Assembly: GCA_963702835.1 (NCBI GenBank)
Contig: OY969762.1
Coordinates: forward strand, 1,922,001 to 1,986,000
Direction of reading: 5' to 3'
Source: JAFGAV01 sp041479055
GTDB lineage: Bacteria > Acidobacteriota > Aminicenantia > Aminicenantales > JAFGAV01
DNA: 64,000 bases
The position numbers and the translations under genes were made by a program. This document shows positions 17,306 to 26,291 of the stretch, piece by piece; the first letter of the stretch is position 1, and the number at the start of each line of letters is the position of its first letter. Below the pieces are notes generated by a model. The model saw only the letters and a list, made by a program, of their open reading frames with translations, was not told where the DNA came from and did not search any database.

Positions 17306-17590
17306 TCATTCATAGTGCGTCCAAAGGCGGATGATTTTTACGATCTTTTCTTTTTTGAGCACTTGATAGACGAGACGATGTTGAACGTTGATCCGTCTCG
17401 AAAAGGCGCCCGCCAGGTCCCCCACTAATTTTTCAAAAGGCGGAGGCGTCTGATAGGGATTGCCTTCGAGGATTTCGAGCCATTCGACGGCCTTGTCCTG
17501 GAGACCCGCCGCCGTCAGCTTCCTGGCGTCTTTAAGCGCTTGGCGTGTATAGACGAGCGTCCATTTTACCAGGCGATCTTTTTGGCGCAT
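17306..17590 (-). CDS. yoeB: YoeB/Txe-family toxin (RelE-type mRNA interferase)
   Basis: A 94-residue product from the ATG at 17590, which lies inside the antitoxin gene (25-base overlap); the YoeB domain itself begins about residue 8 (VKWTLVYTRQALKDARKL). Conserved features are GDLAGAFSRRINVQHRLVYQ and the C-terminal HYE, which includes the His-Tyr pair needed for mRNA cleavage in this family. It cleaves mRNA in the ribosome when free of antitoxin. A longer upstream reading to 17680 lies wholly in the antitoxin gene and is not needed. Confidence 0.9.
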   Translation of the reverse strand: MRQKDRLVKWTLVYTRQALKDARKLTAAGLQDKAVEWLEILEGNPYQTPPPFEKLVGDLAGAFSRRINVQHRLVYQVLKKEKIVKIIRLWTHYE

Positions 17591-17808
17591 TTGGAAATCG
17601 GCGTTTTCAACCCTTCGACAATGGATTCGCGCATACCGGGAATGGAAAGAAGAAAGAGCGTCTCCTGAACGGCCCGCCAATCCTCTTCGGAAAGAAGAAC
17701 GGCGTTTCGACGTTTTCCGGATATAAGCACGGGTTCATGGGAGAGAGCCGCTTCGTCTATGAGACGGTACAGCTTGGCCCGGGCAGTGCTGGCTTTAAGA
17801 ACAGTCAT
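17566..17808 (-). CDS. yefM: Phd/YefM-family antitoxin
   Basis: An 80-residue protein with the family start MTVLKASTARAKLYRLIDEA and the phrase EPVLISGKRRNAVLLSEEDW. It binds its toxin by the C-terminus and DNA by the N-terminus, repressing the operon. It precedes and overlaps the toxin. A symmetric site upstream (17828-17845) is the likely operator. Confidence 0.92.
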   Translation of the reverse strand: MTVLKASTARAKLYRLIDEAALSHEPVLISGKRRNAVLLSEEDWRAVQETLFLLSIPGMRESIVEGLKTPISKCAKKIAW

Positions 17809-17827
17809 AATAACCTCTGCCTGATAT

Positions 17828-17845
17828 CGTACGTTATTACGTACG
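17828..17845. promoter_or_regulatory. Putative YefM-YoeB operator
   Basis: CGTACG-TTATTA-CGTACG is a perfect repeat of two self-complementary hexamers, 20 bases before the antitoxin start. YefM/Phd operators are short palindromes of this kind located here. Confidence 0.5.
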
Positions 17846-17993
17846 CATTGTCAAGGCCAGGTGACCCGGGCGGCGATCGTCAATGTCCTTTACAGTCCTT
17901 GTTGGGCACGCCGGCAAAGGCCTCCCCTCTCATCTTCTTTCGGCGAGATGGGCAAAGCTCGATCGCTTGGCCGAGAAAGATGGGGTTATGCCT

Positions 17994-20792
17994 CTATTTT
18001 TTCGGGGCAGCGGCGCCTTTGACCACACGGAAGCCGGTGTAATCCGCCGCCGCGGGGCGCGACTGCGTTTTGGAATCGGCGGGCCAATCGGCACTTCCGC
18101 CCATCGTCTTTCCAGTCCCCTCTCGAGTCATTATCCACTCCGCCACGTTGCCGCCCAGGTCGAAGACCGGCTCTTCAGTCTCCTCGCCTTGAGCTTTGAA
18201 ACTTCCGACCTCTTTAAGTAGTGCGGCCGCCCCGCCGAGCTCCTTGACCTTCGGCTCGAGACGTCGGGCGTCGTCGGGGTTCAGGGCATAACCGGCCCAG
18301 TAGTCGAGTGTGTTTTCCTCACTGCGGTCTTCATAGAGCGAAGCAACCTCATCTTCAAAAGGAAGGCGCCAGACTTGGCCGGTCAGCTTGGACAGCCAGT
18401 CGGCATAGGCCTTGGCCTTTTCGAAGGGGATGTTGTTGGCCGGATAGTTCTCCCGGCCCGCCTCGAACGAATAGGCCGGGTCGAAGGCCGCATACTGAGC
18501 CCGGGTCACTTCGAAACGGCCTAGCTCCAGGCTGCCGCGTTTGACCGTCTCGGGGATGAGCGTCTCCGCGGCGGCGCCGCCGGCCGCCTGGCCGGAGGCC
18601 GTCTTCCAGCCGACTCCATAGCGGCCGCCGTTTTGGGCCGCTTTGTTCCGCCGCAACACCTGGGCCAGGGGCGAGTCCTTTTTTAGAGCTTCGTTCTCGG
18701 CCTTCTCGGTCTTGAAGAAATATCGGTTGAACCAGGCCATCTCTTCATCAACCTTGCGGCGCTGATGGGCGTAGGTCCTCAGCCCGTGCGGTTCGCCCGG
18801 AAAGAGTAAGAACTTTACCGGCACTTTGTCCAGATGATAGAGGGCCCGGTAGTGGGTCCAGCCCTGACTGGTGGGCACGTTCCTGTCTTCTGTGCCGAAG
18901 AAGATAATGGTGGGCGCCTTCATTTTATCCATCTTGAACAGAGGGGAAATCCGCAGGTAGAGCTGGGGGTCCTCGAGTGGCGATTTGCCGAGGTAGTAAG
19001 TGTCGAAAGCCTGGCCGAAGTCCACGTTGGCCCAATCGCTGATCCATTCCACATCGCCGGCGCCGGCGCCCAGGACTTTGTAGCGGTCGGGGTTGGCCAG
19101 GCACAGGGCGATGGACAGGATCGAGCCGTTCGACCAGCCGAAGGTTCCGACCCGGTCCGGGTCCACCAGCCCTTGGGCGATGAGCGAATCCACCCCCTTC
19201 TCGATATCCTCCACGGGCAGGTCATAGTATTTCGTCCCCCCGCTGATCGATTCGGCGAAGGCCAGGCCGTAGTTAGAGCTGCCGTGATAGTTCGGCTTCA
19301 GGACAAAGGCGCCGCGCTGGCAGAGGAGCTGCTGGGGATAATCATAGCCCTCGTACCAGGCGTCTAGGTCCGCGGCCAGGGGGCCTCCGTGGGGCGCGGT
19401 GAAAAGGGGATATTTTTTCCCCGGCTGGTAGTCATGCGGATAATAAAGAAGGCCCTCGACCTCTTGGCCCAGGGCGCCCTTCCAGCGGACAACCTCGGTG
19501 CGGGCGATAGGCCTGTCCTTGAACCCGGAATTAAGGTCGGTGATCTGGGTGCTGTTCGTCAACCGGTTTCCTTCGAGCTTGGCCCTGAACCACTGTTCCG
19601 GCCGGCCGGCCGCCGAGCAGGAAAAGACCACTGTCTTGGCCGCGGGGTCAACGGCAAAATCGAAGAAATTCTTCACCTGATCGCCCGCCAAATCCGTTCT
19701 TTTCCAGGCCAGGCCGTTTTTCACATAGCGCGCCGGAATCGTGCGCACTCCGGACGACAACATCGTCAGGAAGCCATCCGGCGTGACCTCCACTCCGCTC
19801 TCCAGGCCGTTCTCCCAGCCGAGGTCCACCCGGTAGTGTTTATCGGTTTTAAGGTCGTAGAAATAGAGGACGGTGACGGTGGCTTGAAAAAAACGGGGAT
19901 CGGTCGAATAGGGAGCGGCCACGTAGAAGCCGCTTCTGTCCGTCGCCCACTTGACGTCGCCGGGGACGATGCGCTGGCCGGCCAGGATTTCCCGGCGGCT
20001 TCCGGAGGCCAGGTCGCACAGGTAGGTCTTGGGCAGGAGCTTCTGATCCCATTCGTAGCTCAGATACTGCTGGTTGACGGTCACCGCCAGCTTGCCGTCC
20101 GGGGAGACGTCCCACTGGCTGATGAAATCGATGTTGTCCGTCAGCCGCGATACCTTCTTATCCTTGACCTTCAACTTGTAAAGCCGGACGGGCGGTTCAT
20201 GGGCCGTATCGTCCACCGCCTGGGTGTCATCCTTGATCTTCTCCCTTTCCTTCTCGAAGAGGGCGGGGTCTTCCTTGGCGCTGAAGACGAGGGTCCCCTC
20301 CTCCAGCCATTTGAAGCGGTTAATGTCCCGAATGGATTCGGTGAGCGGATAGGGCTCGCCCCCCTGGAGGCTCATCAGCCACAGCTGCGGGCCTGCTCCC
20401 TTTTCCTCATCCTTGTCTTCAGCCTTGGCCTTGGGCAGGGGCCGCTTGCTGAGGAAGGCGATCATTTGACCGTCGGGCGACCAGGCCGGCTGCGAGTGGT
20501 TCTCCGAGCCTTGTGTCAATTGGAATTCTTTCTTGGTCTCCAGGTCGGTCAGAAACAGGTTGGAGACGCGGCCGTTCTTGTCCTTGTCCATGTGCGATTT
20601 CACCCAGACCGCCCGCCGGCCGTCGGCTGAAATATTCCAATCCGAGGCGCTTTCCGCCAGGATGATGTCGTCGGCTGTCCATAGCTTCTTGGCCTTCTCC
20701 TGGGCCGCCGTCTGTTCCGGCCCGGCCGTGACAAAACCGAAGCCCAGGACGATCAGGACCGCCGCCCAGAAGATGATTCGCCTTGTTCTCAT
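17994..20792 (-). CDS. S9-family prolyl oligopeptidase with C-terminal SUMF1/formylglycine-enzyme-like domain
   Basis: Start at 20792 with GAGGTAAGG upstream; a reading to 20837 has no site. The 932-residue protein has a signal peptide, a WD40-like TolB propeller (about 40-400), and an S9 alpha/beta hydrolase with Ser in GWSNGS (about 550), Asp in FFGTEDRNVP and His in GEPHGLR (about 666). From about 745 to the end lies a SUMF1/EgtB/PvdO-like module (PFEKAKAYADWLSKLTGQVW, FDLGGNVAEWI, TGFRVVKG). Family knowledge: S9 enzymes cleave short peptides after Pro or other residues. The fused C-terminal module lacks an obvious copper-site Cys pair, so it is probably a binding domain. Confidence 0.88.
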   Translation of the reverse strand: MRTRRIIFWAAVLIVLGFGFVTAGPEQTAAQEKAKKLWTADDIILAESASDWNISADGRRAVWVKSHMDKDKNGRVSNLFLTDLETKKEFQLTQGSENHSQPAWSPDGQMIAFLSKRPLPKAKAEDKDEEKGAGPQLWLMSLQGGEPYPLTESIRDINRFKWLEEGTLVFSAKEDPALFEKEREKIKDDTQAVDDTAHEPPVRLYKLKVKDKKVSRLTDNIDFISQWDVSPDGKLAVTVNQQYLSYEWDQKLLPKTYLCDLASGSRREILAGQRIVPGDVKWATDRSGFYVAAPYSTDPRFFQATVTVLYFYDLKTDKHYRVDLGWENGLESGVEVTPDGFLTMLSSGVRTIPARYVKNGLAWKRTDLAGDQVKNFFDFAVDPAAKTVVFSCSAAGRPEQWFRAKLEGNRLTNSTQITDLNSGFKDRPIARTEVVRWKGALGQEVEGLLYYPHDYQPGKKYPLFTAPHGGPLAADLDAWYEGYDYPQQLLCQRGAFVLKPNYHGSSNYGLAFAESISGGTKYYDLPVEDIEKGVDSLIAQGLVDPDRVGTFGWSNGSILSIALCLANPDRYKVLGAGAGDVEWISDWANVDFGQAFDTYYLGKSPLEDPQLYLRISPLFKMDKMKAPTIIFFGTEDRNVPTSQGWTHYRALYHLDKVPVKFLLFPGEPHGLRTYAHQRRKVDEEMAWFNRYFFKTEKAENEALKKDSPLAQVLRRNKAAQNGGRYGVGWKTASGQAAGGAAAETLIPETVKRGSLELGRFEVTRAQYAAFDPAYSFEAGRENYPANNIPFEKAKAYADWLSKLTGQVWRLPFEDEVASLYEDRSEENTLDYWAGYALNPDDARRLEPKVKELGGAAALLKEVGSFKAQGEETEEPVFDLGGNVAEWIMTREGTGKTMGGSADWPADSKTQSRPAAADYTGFRVVKGAAAPKK

Positions 20793-20833
20793 TTCCTTAC
20801 CTCGCGTTTTTAAAGATATAAAAAGTATTTTTA

Positions 20834-21220
20834 TCAAACCGCACGGAGTTTGATGGCCTCGGCGAAATTTTTTTGACCCCTCTCCCCCAATAGTAAGATA
20901 TCCCCAGGTTGCTTTCCGCCCAGGCGTTGCCGCCAGCGGCGGACTTCCAGTACCAGCAGAATGCTCTCTCTGAATCCTGCTTCACTCCCAGCCCCCGCTC
21001 ATACATGATCCCCAGGTTATTCATAGCCCACGAATTGCACTGATCGGCGGACAGGAGATGCCACTTCAAAGCGTCCGGGTAGCTCTTTCCGACGCCTTCT
21101 CCGAAATTATAAGCATAGCCGAGATAGTATTTCCCCAATCGTCACCGCTGACAGCCGCCGGTGGGCCAGGCCCACAGAGCCGAGCATCAGGCACACGGCC
21201 ATAACTGTTATCGTTTTCAT
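20834..21220 (-). pseudogene. Sel1-repeat secreted protein, frameshifted
   Basis: The frame opens at 21220 with a signal peptide (MKTITVMAVCLMLGSVGLAH) and shifts near 21140 into the Sel1-repeat frame (YYLGYAYNFGEGVGKSYPDA, NNLGIMYERGLGVKQ, SNLGISYYWGRGV). A second shift lies in a run of seven A (minus strand, near 20870); adding one A restores NFAEAIKLRAV and a stop at 20834. Both breaks are one base and could be assembly errors. Sel1 proteins are helical scaffolds for protein contacts. Confidence 0.7.
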
Positions 21221-21234
21221 TTTAGCTGCATCTT

Positions 21235-22587
21235 TTACTTGCAATTTGTTTTCAGCCAGGTTTCCAGATACTTGATCTTGGCCTCGTAAGCGCTCACTTC
21301 TTCCTGGCTGAGCTTGGCCGGGAAACTCATGTCGGCATCATACTCCAGGGGATTCCCCCTTTTCTTGCAGTTCGTTTCATGCACCTTTTCATGGGCCAGG
21401 TCGGCCTCATAGCTCACTTCGGGAAAACCTTTATCCTTATATTTTTTCTTGTCCCAATAAATTTTAATCTGGCAGGTGGTGGGGTCCGTCCACATGGGGG
21501 ATTCAGCGGTTTTGCCGGACGGGCCCAAAACCTTTTTGTTCACTTCCTGCGTGTATCTCTGCGCATCCCAATCTTCCTTTTTGGCCCGTTCCAGCAATGT
21601 TGGATCTTTGAATGCGTCCCTTAGTTTTTTGGCCTCGCTCAAATCCTGTTTGATGATATCGCAAGGGGTTTTAGCGCTTTTATCAGCGGGTTTCCTATAC
21701 TGGGCCAGGGGCACATACTGTTTTTCTTCCGTCGGCGGCGGGTTGACTGGGGGGGCCGGGCCGGCTTTTCCGATTTGCATTTTGATATCTATGAAATTGT
21801 CAATGGTGGACTTTTCGCCCGGCTGGGAATCCCGCCATTGGAATGTTTTTTGAAATTCTTTTTTGGCCACAAACTCTTTTATCATGTCCGGGGTTACGAA
21901 AAAATGTATTTGCGGATGATTCCCGCATACCTGGGATGTTCCCGTATCCAGCAACCAGTTTTCCGACTCGTCTTGGGACTCAATAACCATTGGGTCAAAG
22001 CATACATTGGTCGTCATGTCCTGGCTTGGGGGATAATAAATGCTAAACTTGAACGGTATCCTAATATTGACCCGGCCTTTCGGGAAATTCTCGGTATGCC
22101 ATTTTTTCTTGGCATCCACGCCTTCCAGGGTATACCAGGTATGTGATCCTTGAAGCTGAAGGATACGGGTGCCGGCCTCCGTTCCTTGGGCATTCACGGA
22201 AAATTCCGTAAAATCTTTTTTATAAATTATTTCACCCACAGCTTCAGCCGTGCAGCTGAAAATAAAATATTTGGCCGTATATTCCTTCTTATTGCAGGGG
22301 ATCACCCCCGACGGGTCGCAGTAGGAGTCTATAACTTTCGTCTCTTCAGTGTTGGTGACGATGACCCTGACCGGCAGGCAGGAGGGCAGGGAGGGGACTG
22401 CGCCGGGCGCGGGATATCCGGCGCAGGGTTCACGCTGCCCGGTGGACAATAAAGTCCCCCCTGCCGATTTTCCCGGTTTCAAATAGTTGGGACTGGCCAG
22501 GACGATGGGCAAAACCAGGATAAACATGGCCAGGAACGATGAAAGAGAAAATAGGGCAGCAGTTTTGTTTCCCTTAATGTTTATCAT
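21235..22587 (-). CDS. Secreted protein with HEXXH motif, function unknown
   Basis: A 450-residue protein with a signal peptide (about 1-31). The middle is rich in Thr/Asn and Cys pairs (VCFDPM, QVCGNHPQIHFF); a Pro-rich linker lies near 275-290. The C-terminal part contains ADLAHEKVHETNCKKRG with H399-E400-x-x-H403, the zincin ligand pattern, followed by ADMSFPAKLSQEEVSAYEAK. A possible third ligand is Glu in SQEEVSAYEAK. I cannot assign a family; the motif could be a metallopeptidase site or chance. It is single, with no clear operon partner. Confidence 0.6.
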   Translation of the reverse strand: MINIKGNKTAALFSLSSFLAMFILVLPIVLASPNYLKPGKSAGGTLLSTGQREPCAGYPAPGAVPSLPSCLPVRVIVTNTEETKVIDSYCDPSGVIPCNKKEYTAKYFIFSCTAEAVGEIIYKKDFTEFSVNAQGTEAGTRILQLQGSHTWYTLEGVDAKKKWHTENFPKGRVNIRIPFKFSIYYPPSQDMTTNVCFDPMVIESQDESENWLLDTGTSQVCGNHPQIHFFVTPDMIKEFVAKKEFQKTFQWRDSQPGEKSTIDNFIDIKMQIGKAGPAPPVNPPPTEEKQYVPLAQYRKPADKSAKTPCDIIKQDLSEAKKLRDAFKDPTLLERAKKEDWDAQRYTQEVNKKVLGPSGKTAESPMWTDPTTCQIKIYWDKKKYKDKGFPEVSYEADLAHEKVHETNCKKRGNPLEYDADMSFPAKLSQEEVSAYEAKIKYLETWLKTNCK

Positions 22588-22725
22588 GCTCGGACTCCGG
22601 GCCAGGCGGCGAATCTCTTTTCCTAACTCTTCAGAAAGATATCACCGGCCTCCAGCCGGCGTCAAGAAATCCCAAGACCCGGGCTTGTGGCGGCCGGGGG
22701 TTGGCAGAAACGGCGCGCCGGATTG

Positions 22726-23487
22726 CTAGATAAGGAAGGGAACGAGCGCCTTCCGCTCCGGCGGATAGTCGGGGAAGGTGCGGCGGTACCAAAGGTGATG
22801 GCTGCGGGCGCGGGGGGCCAGGTTGGCCACGGTCCATACGGCGAAGCCCAGCCCGGCCAGCGACCAAGTGGCCAGGGCCCAGCCGAACCATTCGACGATC
22901 TCCCCGAAATAATTGGCGCAGGACACATAGCGAAAAAGACCGCCCTGCGGCACCCTGTAGCCGCTCTCGCCGGGCGCCCGGAGGCTTCTCAGGAGGCTGT
23001 CGGAATGAAGGTTGATGATCAACCCGGCCACAAAGAGCGACGCTCCGAAGATAAAGCGCAGGCCGGTCAGCCAGGAAGCGGAATACCCGCCGGAAAATTT
23101 ATACAGCCAGCGGCCGTTTAGGTAGCCGTTGAGAGAAGTGAAGGCCATGGCCATGACGATGACCGAGAGCGGAACGCTCTTTTCCCGGCTGCGGATCAGA
23201 AAAGGATAAACCAGGCTGCGCTGGACATAATGGCCTTCCCACAGGAGAAAAAAGATGAAGGCCAGCAGCCCGCTGCTGTTCGGCCCCAAGAGGAAAACAA
23301 ACAGGAAGACAAAGAAGGAAGGGCTCTCCATGAGGAACCAGCCCCAGCGTCCGCGAAGCAGGTGCCCCCAGCCCGGCCGGCGGTGGCGTCCATAGGGGAC
23401 GGTGACGAAAAAAATGGCGGCGCAGGCGGCCGCGGCCAAGCCCAAAAAAATAAAAAGCAGGATGCGGTAAACTTGATATTCCGACAT
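22726..23487 (-). CDS. Steroid 5-alpha-reductase-family membrane enzyme
   Basis: A 253-residue membrane protein with six or seven hydrophobic segments and the family C-terminal signature WYRRTFPDYPPERKALVPFL. The NADPH-binding phrase SGYRVPQGGLFRYVSCANYF and GEIVEWFGWALATWSLAG agree with it. The family reduces delta-4,5 double bonds in steroids or polyprenoid-like lipids; the bacterial substrate is unknown. A second copy of only its last 29 codons lies at 28454-28543. Confidence 0.85.
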   Translation of the reverse strand: MSEYQVYRILLFIFLGLAAAACAAIFFVTVPYGRHRRPGWGHLLRGRWGWFLMESPSFFVFLFVFLLGPNSSGLLAFIFFLLWEGHYVQRSLVYPFLIRSREKSVPLSVIVMAMAFTSLNGYLNGRWLYKFSGGYSASWLTGLRFIFGASLFVAGLIINLHSDSLLRSLRAPGESGYRVPQGGLFRYVSCANYFGEIVEWFGWALATWSLAGLGFAVWTVANLAPRARSHHLWYRRTFPDYPPERKALVPFLI

Positions 23488-23566
23488 GCTCGGCCTACAT
23501 TAATTCAACACCGGTTTCCAAGTCAATCAATACCGGTGCCTGACACCAGATGAAAAAATTTCGTGC

Positions 23567-23572
23567 TATAAT
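23567..23572 (+). promoter_or_regulatory. Extended -10 box upstream of the methyltransferase relic
   Basis: TGC-TATAAT forms an extended -10; the ATG at 23584 follows 11 bases later, giving a leader of about five bases. Confidence 0.4.
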
Positions 23573-23583
23573 GCCAGTCTGTC

Positions 23584-23940
23584 ATGGACTTTAACGATCC
23601 TTTTTTCCAGAAAGTCTTCTTCGAGGTCCACAGCGGCCTGCCCCGGGAAGGGCCGGGGGATGAGGAATCCCTGCGAAGGGCTTTGAGCCTGGTGTCGGGC
23701 CTTCCCCCCAGCCCGCGAATCCTGGACATCGGCTGCGGCCCCCAGCCGCCAGACCCTGGACTTGGCCGGGATCACCGCGGGCCTGGTCGTCGGCCTGGAC
23801 AATCATTTCCCATTTGTCCGTGAACTGGCGGGAAAGATCGCTGCCGGCCGTCAGCCATTGGCCGAATCCGACGACCGATTTCAGGAGTTTTCCTATGAAG
23901 CCTACTGTGATTATCTCCGGCAGAACAACCTGCTGCGGTC
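23584..23940 (+). pseudogene. Class I SAM methyltransferase, frameshifted and truncated
   Basis: The first frame gives FFQKVFFEVHSGLPREGPGD and the SAM motif RILDIGCGP; after a frameshift near 23735 the next frame reads QTLDLAGITAGLVVGLDNHF, motif II of such enzymes, as far as VRELAGKIAAG. Beyond about 23860 the match fades, and by 24019 the hybrid kinase ends on the other strand. A whole methyltransferase of this type would be about 250 residues, so at least half is lost. Upstream is a good extended -10 box. Confidence 0.65.
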
Positions 23941-24018
23941 CTGTTCAAAGGACGCGGGCGGGCAGAGGCCCAAGGTCAAGACCACCCTCCTGCCAACGAT
24001 ATGTCCGGTGCTTCAATA

Positions 24019-24690
24019 TTACGAGAAAGTCCCCATCCCGGAAGAGGGGAAAATCCATTTTCTGATCATATCGAAGACGACTTCTCGTTTGATCGGCTTG
24101 ACCATGAAATCATTCATTCCGGCCTCCAGACATTTTTCCCGGTCCTCTTCCCTGGCCGCGGCGGTCATGGCCACGATGGGAATCTCCCTAAATCCCTTTT
24201 CTCTGATGATTCTGGTGGCCTCCAGCCCATCCATCTCTGGCATGGAGATATCCATAAAAATGAGGTCGAATCGATCCGGCGCGGAAATATATTTTTCAAC
24301 AGTCTCTCGGCCGTTGTTGGCCACTTCCAGGCTATAGCCCGCCTTGGACAGCATGGCCACGGCCAGCTTCTGGTTGATGATGTTGTCTTCGGCCAGAAGG
24401 ATCCTTATGGAATGTTTGAACTCTTCGGTCAGGGTGTGCTGGGTGATGACCGGTGTTTTGTCCTTTTCCTCAACAATTTGCTGCCGGTCCCCCAGCAGGC
24501 GCCTCATCATCAGCAGCAGCTTGTTTCTATCAGAGGGTTTGGGCAGAAATCCGTCAAAGCCCTGCTCCCGGAAGGCTAGCATATGCCTGGAAACGGATGA
24601 CGATAAGGCCAACAACGGGAGTTTAGCGATCCGAGGATTGGAGTGGCCCTTGATCAGCTTGGCAATCTGGTAGCCGCTAATGCCCGGCAT
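24019..24690 (-). CDS. Hybrid sensor kinase, C-terminal part: receiver domains (third fragment)
   Basis: Continuation of the protein begun at 28317, after a frameshift near 24720 in a TTTT run (adding one T restores GDLFDICVLDIQMPG). It holds the end of a first receiver domain (KLIKGHSNPRIAKLPLLALS) and a complete second one with acidic pocket AEDN, phosphoacceptor Asp in LIFMDISMPEMDG and Lys in FMVKPIKRE. It probably stores and passes the phosphoryl group from the kinase; no separate DNA-binding output is encoded here. Confidence 0.8.
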   Translation of the reverse strand: MPGISGYQIAKLIKGHSNPRIAKLPLLALSSSVSRHMLAFREQGFDGFLPKPSDRNKLLLMMRRLLGDRQQIVEEKDKTPVITQHTLTEEFKHSIRILLAEDNIINQKLAVAMLSKAGYSLEVANNGRETVEKYISAPDRFDLIFMDISMPEMDGLEATRIIREKGFREIPIVAMTAAAREEDREKCLEAGMNDFMVKPIKREVVFDMIRKWIFPSSGMGTFS

Positions 24691-26291
24691 CTGGATATCC
24701 AGGACGCAGATGTCAAAAGATCCCCTTTGGCCAGGGCCTCTTCCAGCTTGTCAATAGCCAAATGCCCATCCGCGAGTTTCTCAACCCGCATTTCCGATCG
24801 TATCAGGTAACGCTCGAGAATTTCCAGGTTATTCAGGTTGTCGTCAATAATCAGAGCCTTTTTTCTGGAGATGGTTTCCAAGGAGGGTTTCTCAATGACG
24901 CGTTTTTCGGATTTATGGATCCAGGCCGTGAAATGGAATGTGCTTCCTTTCCCTTCCTCGCTTTCCACCCAGACCTTTCCATTCAATTGACGGGCGATCT
25001 GCAGGCAAATGGCCAGCCCCAGTCCGGTTCCGCCGTATTTCCGGGTGGTCGATCCATCCGCCTGCTGGAAGAGTTTAAAAATGACCTCTTGCTTGTTTTC
25101 CGGGACGCCGATCCCGGTGTCCCGGACAGAGAGGTGCAGCTTAAGCTGATCGTCCATTTCTTCACTGATATCTACAGAGAGCTCGATTTCTCCCTTTTCC
25201 GTGAATTTAGCCGCATTGACCATAAGATTGAGCAAGACCTGCCGTATCCGACCCGGATCGCTTTTCACATAGGCGGGAACCTGCTCTCCTATGCGGCAGA
25301 GCACTTCCACGGGTTTGTTTTCGAGGCGGGGCCCGATGAGATGGCAGACGTCGAAGGCCGTGACTTCGATGTCAAAATCGATATCTTCAAAGACCATTTC
25401 GCCGGCTTCAATCTTCGAAAAATCAAGAATCTCATTGATGAGGGTCAGCAAAGCCTCCCCGCTCTTGGTGATCATTCTAACGAAATCCGACTGCTCGTCA
25501 TTGAGAGCGGTGTCCATGAGCATATCGGCGAAGCCGATGACCGAGTTCATGGGCGTCCGGATTTCATGGCTCATCCTGGCCAGAAACATGGATTTGGCCT
25601 GATTGGCGACTTCGGCCGCTTCCTTAGCCGATTCCGCTTCCTCTTTGGCTTTCTGCATTTCTTTCTGGGCCAGCTTCCTGTCGGTCACTTCCTGTTGGAG
25701 CTGCTTTTTTTGATCCTGAAGATCCTGTGTCTGTTCGGCGACAAGCCTTTCGAGTTGCCTTTTGCGGGCTTTGATGCGGCGAATTCTCACTTGAAATGCC
25801 AATAAAACCAGCGAAATGACGGCCAGGCTCAGGAGGATCCTGAACCAGAGTGTTTCCCAGAAGGGGGGGACGATGACAATGCTTAAGGACACGCCTTTCT
25901 CGTTCCAAAGGCCGTCATTGTTGGAGGCGATGACCCGGAAGGTGTATTGTCCGGGGTCGAGATTGGTGTAGGACCCGAATCTCTGAGCGGCGGAGGTATG
26001 GATCCAGTCTTTGTCAAAGCCCTCCATTTTGTAAGCGTACTTGTTTTTCTCGGGAAAAACATAATGCAGGGCGGCGAATTCGAAAGAAAACATGTTGTCC
26101 CGATAAGAGAGTTCCATCTCCCGGGTTTCCGATATGGATTTGTGGAGCGGCGAAGAAATGCCGTTCTTCTCTCGGCCGATGGGGACGACTTTATTGAAGA
26201 TACCTGAAGTCGGTGATGACCACCGAAGGGATATTTGTATTGTCGATGATGTCTTCCGGGAAAAAACGGCTGAAACCGTTGGTCCCCCCAA
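24654..26291 (-). CDS. Hybrid sensor kinase, middle part: Y_Y_Y, HisKA, HATPase and receiver start (second fragment)
   Basis: Real homology begins near 26200 (IFNKVVPIGREKNGISSPLH); the first 30 residues in this frame are out-of-frame. Then follow a Y_Y_Y domain (YKMEGFDKDWIHT, NLDPGQYTFRVIASNNDG), one membrane helix (about 145-170), a coiled coil, HisKA with the phosphorylated His in RMSHEIRTPMNSVIGFADML, HATPase with N-box NLMVNAAKFTEKGEI and G-boxes DTGIGVP and GTGLGLAI, and the first half of a receiver (ALIIDDNLNNLEIL). Works with the propeller in the upstream fragment to signal extracellular ligands. Confidence 0.85.
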   Translation of the reverse strand: MGGPTVSAVFSRKTSSTIQISLRWSSPTSGIFNKVVPIGREKNGISSPLHKSISETREMELSYRDNMFSFEFAALHYVFPEKNKYAYKMEGFDKDWIHTSAAQRFGSYTNLDPGQYTFRVIASNNDGLWNEKGVSLSIVIVPPFWETLWFRILLSLAVISLVLLAFQVRIRRIKARKRQLERLVAEQTQDLQDQKKQLQQEVTDRKLAQKEMQKAKEEAESAKEAAEVANQAKSMFLARMSHEIRTPMNSVIGFADMLMDTALNDEQSDFVRMITKSGEALLTLINEILDFSKIEAGEMVFEDIDFDIEVTAFDVCHLIGPRLENKPVEVLCRIGEQVPAYVKSDPGRIRQVLLNLMVNAAKFTEKGEIELSVDISEEMDDQLKLHLSVRDTGIGVPENKQEVIFKLFQQADGSTTRKYGGTGLGLAICLQIARQLNGKVWVESEEGKGSTFHFTAWIHKSEKRVIEKPSLETISRKKALIIDDNLNNLEILERYLIRSEMRVEKLADGHLAIDKLEEALAKGDLLTSASWISRCRALAATRLPS

